Shown piece after piece: positions 14,452 to 18,462 of a stretch of 18,462 nucleotides of DNA. Positions within the stretch are counted from its first letter, which is position 1; the number at the start of each line of letters is the position of its first letter. The position numbers were made by a program, and so were the translations under genes. The notes under the pieces were generated by a model. That model saw only the letters and a program-made list of their open reading frames with translations. It did not search any database and was not told the DNA's origin. Source of the stretch: JBMOLK01 sp049325575 (GTDB taxonomy: Bacteria > Bacillota > Clostridia > Acetivibrionales > Acetivibrionaceae); the NCBI GenBank assembly GCA_049325575.1, contig JBMOLK010000068.1:1-18462 (forward strand), given 5' to 3'.

Positions 14452-17094
14452 CTATTCCTTAATCTGTGACTCTATTACCTTAACTGCATATTGCACTGCC
14501 TCATCTATTTTGGAAACATCCTTCCCCCCGGCTTGAGCCATGTCAGGACGTCCGCCTCCACCTCCGCCTGCTATCCTGGCAACTTCCTTAATAATATTAC
14601 CCGCGTGTACACCCTTTGAAACAACATCCTTTGTTGCCATAACCACAAAGCTGACCTTATCACCATAGCTGGTGGCAAGAACCACCACCCCGGAGCCCAT
14701 CTTGCTTCTGATGGTATCCCCTGTATTTCTTAAAGCCTCCATATCAAGCTGGTCAAAGCGGGCGGTTATCAGCTTTATTCCTTTAACATCAGAAGCCTTG
14801 GATAAAACCTCATCAAGAGAGCCGCTGACAAGCTTGCTTCTAAGCTGCTCGATCTCCTTTTGAGCATTTTTTACATCAGCTACTAATGCTTCTATCTTTT
14901 TCACGCTTTCCTGCGGGTTGGTTTTCAGAGCCTGTGCAACATCATTTATAAGCTTTTCCCTCTCATCAAGGTATTCCAAAGCCGCTTCTCCTGTAAGAGC
15001 CTCTATTCTCCTTACGCCTGAAGCTACTCCGCTCTCTCCAAGTATCTTTATGAATCCGGCCTGTGATGTAGTGCCAAGGTGAGTTCCCCCACAGAGTTCT
15101 ATGCTATAATCTCCTATCTTTACAACCCTTACAACATTGCCGTACTTTTCACCAAACAGAGCTGTTGCCCCCAGCTTCTTTGCCTCATCTATATTCATCT
15201 CTCTTGCGTCAACAGTTATGCTTTCCAGTATCTTTTCATTTACCTCTTTTTCAACCCTTCTTAATTCATCAGCTGTCATGGCTTGAAAATGGCTGAAGTC
15301 AAATCTCAATCTATCAGGCTCAACTAAAGATCCTGCCTGGTTTACATGGATTCCAAGCACGTTTCGAAGGGCCTTGTGAAGAAGATGGGTTGTTGTATGG
15401 TTTCTTGCAACTGCAGCCCTTCTCTTGCTGTCAATCACAGCCTTTACTTTTGTTCCCTTTCTGATTTGACCTTTTTCAACTACACCGGTATGAAGGTATT
15501 TACCGTCATCCGTCTTTTTACAGTCATCAATCCTCATCTTTAGGTCAGCCGACTCAATGAAGCCTTCATCTCCAACCTGTCCGCCGCTTTCTGCATAGAA
15601 AGGTGTCTTATCCAATATAACAGTCACTGCATCCCCTTCCTTCGCAGTATCCACAACCTGGCCTTCCTTTATTATATAAACGACTTCAGCTTCTGCCTGG
15701 TTTTCGCCATATCCGACAAACTCCGTCTTTATGCTTTTGTCAAGATTGGAATAGATATCATTGCTCCATGCAGAGCCCTGTTTGCTTTTATAATCTTCCT
15801 TGGCAGTTATTATGTGCTCCTTCATCTTCAGTTTGAAGCCTTCTTCATCAACACTGATACCGTTTTCCTCTGCTATTTCCCTGGTCAGGTCAATGGGGAA
15901 TCCGTAAGTTTCGTGAAGTCTGAAAGCCATTTCACCTGTAAGCACAGTCTGGTCTTTCTCTTTTGTCTCATTTATATACTTGTTTAATATGACAAGTCCC
16001 TGGTCTATGGTTGCTTCAAATTTTTCTTCCTCTATCTGGATTACTTTCTTAATGTTTTCCGACCTCTCAACAAGCTCCGGATAGGCCTCCTTCGACTCGT
16101 TTATAACAACCATGGCAACATCAAAGAGGAAAGGCTTGTCTATGCCGAGGAGCTTCCCATGCCTTGCCGCTCTTCTTAAAAGCCTTCTTAATACATAGCC
16201 TCTTCCTTCATTGGAAGGTATAACTCCATCCGATACCATCATGGTGGTGCTTCTTATATGGTCTGTTATAACCCTTATTGAGACATCTGTCTTGTATGAC
16301 TTGCCGTACTCTACACCGGCAATTTTGCATATATGGTTAAGAACATTTCTTACAGTGTCCACTTCAAAGAGATTGTTTACATCCTGCATTACGCAGGCAA
16401 GCCTCTCAAGTCCCATACCTGTATCAATGTTTGGGTTCGGAAGCCTTGTGTAGTTGCCTTCTTCATCCTTGTTGAACTGAGTGAATACAAGATTCCAGAC
16501 CTCAATGAACCTGTCACAGTCACAGCCTACCTTACAGTCAGGCTGACCGCAGCCTTTATCAAGACCCCTGTCAAAATAGATTTCGGAGCAGGGTCCGCAG
16601 GGACCTGTACCGTGTTCCCAGAAGTTGTCCTTCTTACCCATTCTCACTATTCTTTCAGGAGGAAGACCTACATCCTTGTGCCAGATCTCAAAGGCCTCAT
16701 CATCCTCTTCATATATGGAAACCCAGAGCCTGTCTACAGGAATCTTAAGATCCTTAGTAAAGAATTCCCAGGCCCAGGGAATAGCTTCTTTCTTAAAGTA
16801 ATCCCCAAAAGAGAAATTACCCAGCATTTCAAAAAATGTCCCGTGCCTTGCTGTCTTACCTACGTTTTCTATATCCGGTGTCCTTATACATTTCTGACAG
16901 GTGGTCATTCTTCTTCTTGGGGGTTCTTCCTTACCGGTAAAATACGGCTTTAAAGGGGCCATACCCGAATTTATCAATAAAAGGCTGGGGTCATTTTGCG
17001 GAACCAGCGGAAAACTTGGAAGTCTCAAGTGCCCCTTACTCTCAAAAAAACTTAAATACCTTTCCCTTAAATGATTTAAACCTAATTTCTGCAT
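14452..17094 (-). CDS. alaS: Alanyl-tRNA synthetase
   Basis: The 880 residues match the full-length class II enzyme that charges tRNA-Ala. The catalytic domain has NSGMAPLKPYFTG (about 42-54), CQKCIRTPDIENVG and RHGTFFEMLGNFSFGDYF. A Cys-rich insert (GCGQPDCKVGCDCDRF) follows, then the editing domain with the zinc motif NHTTTHLLHKAL and the distal CGGTHL. The C-terminal domain ends with a coiled-coil-like part and a poly-Gly GGGGGGRPDMAQAGG loop. A GAGGGAG site before the ATG supports the start. A perfect consensus promoter and a hairpin-bearing leader lie upstream. The hit gene follows after 17 bases. Confidence 0.98.
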   Translation of the reverse strand: MQKLGLNHLRERYLSFFESKGHLRLPSFPLVPQNDPSLLLINSGMAPLKPYFTGKEEPPRRRMTTCQKCIRTPDIENVGKTARHGTFFEMLGNFSFGDYFKKEAIPWAWEFFTKDLKIPVDRLWVSIYEEDDEAFEIWHKDVGLPPERIVRMGKKDNFWEHGTGPCGPCSEIYFDRGLDKGCGQPDCKVGCDCDRFIEVWNLVFTQFNKDEEGNYTRLPNPNIDTGMGLERLACVMQDVNNLFEVDTVRNVLNHICKIAGVEYGKSYKTDVSIRVITDHIRSTTMMVSDGVIPSNEGRGYVLRRLLRRAARHGKLLGIDKPFLFDVAMVVINESKEAYPELVERSENIKKVIQIEEEKFEATIDQGLVILNKYINETKEKDQTVLTGEMAFRLHETYGFPIDLTREIAEENGISVDEEGFKLKMKEHIITAKEDYKSKQGSAWSNDIYSNLDKSIKTEFVGYGENQAEAEVVYIIKEGQVVDTAKEGDAVTVILDKTPFYAESGGQVGDEGFIESADLKMRIDDCKKTDDGKYLHTGVVEKGQIRKGTKVKAVIDSKRRAAVARNHTTTHLLHKALRNVLGIHVNQAGSLVEPDRLRFDFSHFQAMTADELRRVEKEVNEKILESITVDAREMNIDEAKKLGATALFGEKYGNVVRVVKIGDYSIELCGGTHLGTTSQAGFIKILGESGVASGVRRIEALTGEAALEYLDEREKLINDVAQALKTNPQESVKKIEALVADVKNAQKEIEQLRSKLVSGSLDEVLSKASDVKGIKLITARFDQLDMEALRNTGDTIRSKMGSGVVVLATSYGDKVSFVVMATKDVVSKGVHAGNIIKEVARIAGGGGGGRPDMAQAGGKDVSKIDEAVQYAVKVIESQIKE

Positions 17095-17143
17095 TTCGTT
17101 ACTCCCTCTCCCGGTTATTTAAAATTCTATATAATACGTAAAA

Positions 17144-17175
17144 ACTCTCTTCCTAAGATGTTTAGGTACGAGAGT
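17144..17175 (-). terminator. Terminator-like hairpin in the alaS leader (candidate attenuator)
   Basis: On the minus strand ACTCTC and CCTAA pair with TTAGG and GAGAGT, 11 bp around a small internal loop, followed at once by TTTT. It lies between the alaS promoter and the alaS start, so it would stop the transcript before the gene unless prevented from forming. It could also simply end read-through from the upstream membrane protein gene. Confidence 0.65.
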
Positions 17176-17179
17176 ATTC

Positions 17180-17216
17180 CTCTTTGAATCATGGGTTTAT
17201 TTGCCGCCCAAAAGAG
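17180..17216 (-). promoter_or_regulatory. Upstream leader hairpin that competes with an alternative pairing
   Basis: CTCTTT (17211-17216) pairs with AAAGAG (17180-17185), with an inner UGGG/CCCA helix. The AGAG at 17180-17183 can instead pair with CTCT at 17171-17174, which would break the terminator stem at 17144-17175. The three alternatives form a possible switch. I could not match this to a known riboswitch class, and there is no T-box sequence. Confidence 0.4.
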
Positions 17217-17233
17217 ACAGCGTAGCAAATAAA

Positions 17234-17262
17234 ATTATATAAAAGTATTGAACCAGTGTCAA
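17234..17262 (-). promoter_or_regulatory. Perfect consensus SigA promoter for alaS
   Basis: Minus strand TTGACA, 17 bases, TATAAT, with no mismatch. The -35 is at 17257-17262 and the -10 at 17234-17239, about 45 bases after the stop of the membrane protein gene. The predicted start near 17227 gives a leader of about 130 bases. Confidence 0.9.
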
Positions 17263-17307
17263 GGATTATGGCTGGCAAGGGCATACATTTTGTTTTTGAA
17301 TACTCCC

Positions 17308-18357
17308 CTACACTATGGCCTCTATGGACCTTTTGACAACTACCTTTATAATTGCAGCTGCAGGTACGGCAACCAGCATGCCGATTATGCCGAAAAACTC
17401 TCCCCCAACCAGAACCGCAAGTATTGTGGTTACAGGGTGAAGCCCAAGCCTTCCTTCTATTATTTTAGGTGTAACAAAGGTATTATCAATTTGTTGAATT
17501 ATGACAAAGACGATAACGGCCCAAAGTGCCTTTATGGGAGATTCAATAAGAGCAACTGCCACAGCAGGTATTGCTCCTATAAAGGGGCCGAAATATGGTA
17601 TTATATTTGCTATCCCGCTTATCATCCCCAAAATCAAAGGATATTTTACACCTATGATAAAAAGTCCGATAGTGGACATGATACCTATGATCAGTGCAGT
17701 CAAAAGCTGCCCCTGGATAAATCTTGACAGGATATCATTTATCTCTCTGCAAGCACTTATAATACCGTTTCTCCATTTCCTTGGAACAAGGGAGAGGGCA
17801 CCTTCTCTGAAAAATTCCGCATCCTTGATGAGATAGTAGGCCAATATCATTGCCAGTATCAGATCAAACATGGCACTTACCGTTTTTATAAGACCCGTGA
17901 GGGAGTTTCTTAATGCGTCCAGCATCATGTTTTCCGCTATGGCGGCACCATTGTTAATCTCCCTGAATATGGCGTTCTTTATATCGGGTGGCCATTTACT
18001 GGTGTGTATAAGCTTCATCATGCCGTTAAAATTGTTCCTGTACTCCAAGGTTATCTCCGGAAGTGTGTTAATAAGCTCCCTGGTGTTATCTATAAACTGC
18101 GGTACAATAAATATGGTGATTGTAGTAACGATTACTCCAAATACCAGATAAATAAGTATTATGCTTGTTGTCCTTGATACTTTTCTCTCCTCAAGCTTTA
18201 AGACAATGGGATGAACAAGGTAGGCAATAACCATAGCCATAATAAAAGGAACAATTATCTTGCCCAGCTTCTCCCTGTAGTTAAATGCAAAGTATACTAT
18301 TGCTGCAAGTATCAGAAAGGAAAATATGTATATAACCAGTTTTCTTCTTAAGAGCAT
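17308..18357 (-). CDS. AI-2E/PerM-family membrane transporter
   Basis: A polytopic inner-membrane protein of the PF01594 type, 349 residues. Members export or exchange small molecules; reported roles include AI-2 export and Na+/H+ exchange, and the substrate here is unknown. Hydrophobic segments lie at the N-terminus (about 7-50) and at about 60-90, and several more cluster in the C-terminal half, where the family signature PYFGPFIGAIPAVAVALI and a later VGGEFFGIIGMLVAVPAAA appear. A longer frame begins at a TTG at 18384 without a ribosome binding site. I chose the ATG at 18357, preceded by AAAGGGG at 8 bases. It runs in the same direction as alaS, but alaS has its own promoter. Confidence 0.9.
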   Translation of the reverse strand: MLLRRKLVIYIFSFLILAAIVYFAFNYREKLGKIIVPFIMAMVIAYLVHPIVLKLEERKVSRTTSIILIYLVFGVIVTTITIFIVPQFIDNTRELINTLPEITLEYRNNFNGMMKLIHTSKWPPDIKNAIFREINNGAAIAENMMLDALRNSLTGLIKTVSAMFDLILAMILAYYLIKDAEFFREGALSLVPRKWRNGIISACREINDILSRFIQGQLLTALIIGIMSTIGLFIIGVKYPLILGMISGIANIIPYFGPFIGAIPAVAVALIESPIKALWAVIVFVIIQQIDNTFVTPKIIEGRLGLHPVTTILAVLVGGEFFGIIGMLVAVPAAAIIKVVVKRSIEAIV

Positions 18358-18396
18358 ATCACTAACCCCTTTATAGTACTTCAAGCTGCGGGATGA

Positions 18397-18424
18397 ACAT
18401 TACGAAACCTATTTCACGGGTCAA
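18397..18424 (-). promoter_or_regulatory. Possible promoter of the AI-2E-family gene
   Basis: Minus strand TTGACC, 16 bases, TAATGT. The -35 is close to consensus and the -10 is weak. It is correctly placed between the hairpin at the window's end and the gene start. Confidence 0.35.
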
Positions 18425-18435
18425 CGTTATATAGT

Positions 18436-18461
18436 TAAAGACTGGATCTCTCCAGTCTTTA
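18436..18461. terminator. Hairpin at the window edge (probable terminator of the gene beyond the right end)
   Basis: A perfect 11-bp inverted repeat (TAAAGACTGGA / TCCAGTCTTTA) with a 4-base loop. It stands upstream of the AI-2E-family gene and its promoter, so it most likely ends a minus-strand transcript from outside the window. Confidence 0.65.
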
Positions 18462-18462
18462 C

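Noticed and set aside
16333..16953. Plus-strand open frame of 206 codons.
   Set aside because: It is antisense to alaS and reflects the codon pattern of that gene; no ribosome binding site or family resemblance.
17095..17240. T-box riboswitch ahead of alaS.
   Set aside because: No TGGNACCGCG-like antiterminator sequence is present and the leader is short for a T-box. Only a generic attenuator layout remains.

Overview
The window looks like a low-GC clostridial (Bacillota) chromosome. Supporting signs are strong GGAGG-type ribosome binding sites, SigA-like promoters, an S-layer-homology (SLH) protein, a CpsB/YwqE-type PHP tyrosine phosphatase and an AT-rich exopolysaccharide cassette. An anaerobic relative of the Acetivibrio/Ruminiclostridium group is a plausible guess, but the sequence does not fix the genus. 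Nearly everything is on the minus strand and is best read from right to left.

Right side (18462 to about 14090) is housekeeping: an AI-2E/PerM-family membrane protein, alanyl-tRNA synthetase (alaS) and a HIT-family hydrolase 17 bases after it. alaS has a perfect consensus promoter and a roughly 130-base leader that contains a terminator-like hairpin, so it may be controlled by attenuation. Next comes an SLH-domain wall protein with its own candidate promoter, a 16-base palindrome over the -10 region and a long hairpin in its leader.

Middle (12325 to 9199) is the control module for polysaccharide synthesis. A good SigA-type promoter at 12297-12325 reads into a CpsB-type tyrosine phosphatase, an unrecognised membrane-anchored protein and a Wzc-like fused chain-length/tyrosine autokinase. 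A 42-codon open frame that may be a decayed Spo0E-like protein overlaps the kinase's last codons. A gap of about 490 bases between the kinase and the next large gene has a duplicated 11-mer, several small hairpins and a four-codon open frame with a good ribosome binding site. It resembles a regulatory RNA leader.

Left-centre (8834 to 1507) is the variable, visibly AT-richer biosynthetic cassette: EpsG/Wzy-like polymerase, polysaccharide pyruvyltransferase, a two-[4Fe-4S] protein of the F420 hydrogenase beta-subunit family, a Wzx-like flippase, a GT2 glycosyltransferase and a GT4 glycosyltransferase. At the left edge a polyprenyl-phosphate sugar-1-phosphate transferase, the priming enzyme, runs on the plus strand and converges on the cassette. 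A bidirectional terminator overlaps its stop codon.

Read together, the priming enzyme starts a lipid-linked repeat unit, the GT2 and GT4 enzymes extend it, the pyruvyltransferase and its iron-sulfur neighbour may modify it, Wzx flips it, the EpsG/Wzy protein polymerises it, and the kinase/phosphatase pair controls chain length and export. The nearby SLH protein may bind a pyruvylated wall polymer, which would give this locus a cell-surface anchoring role. That last link is inference.
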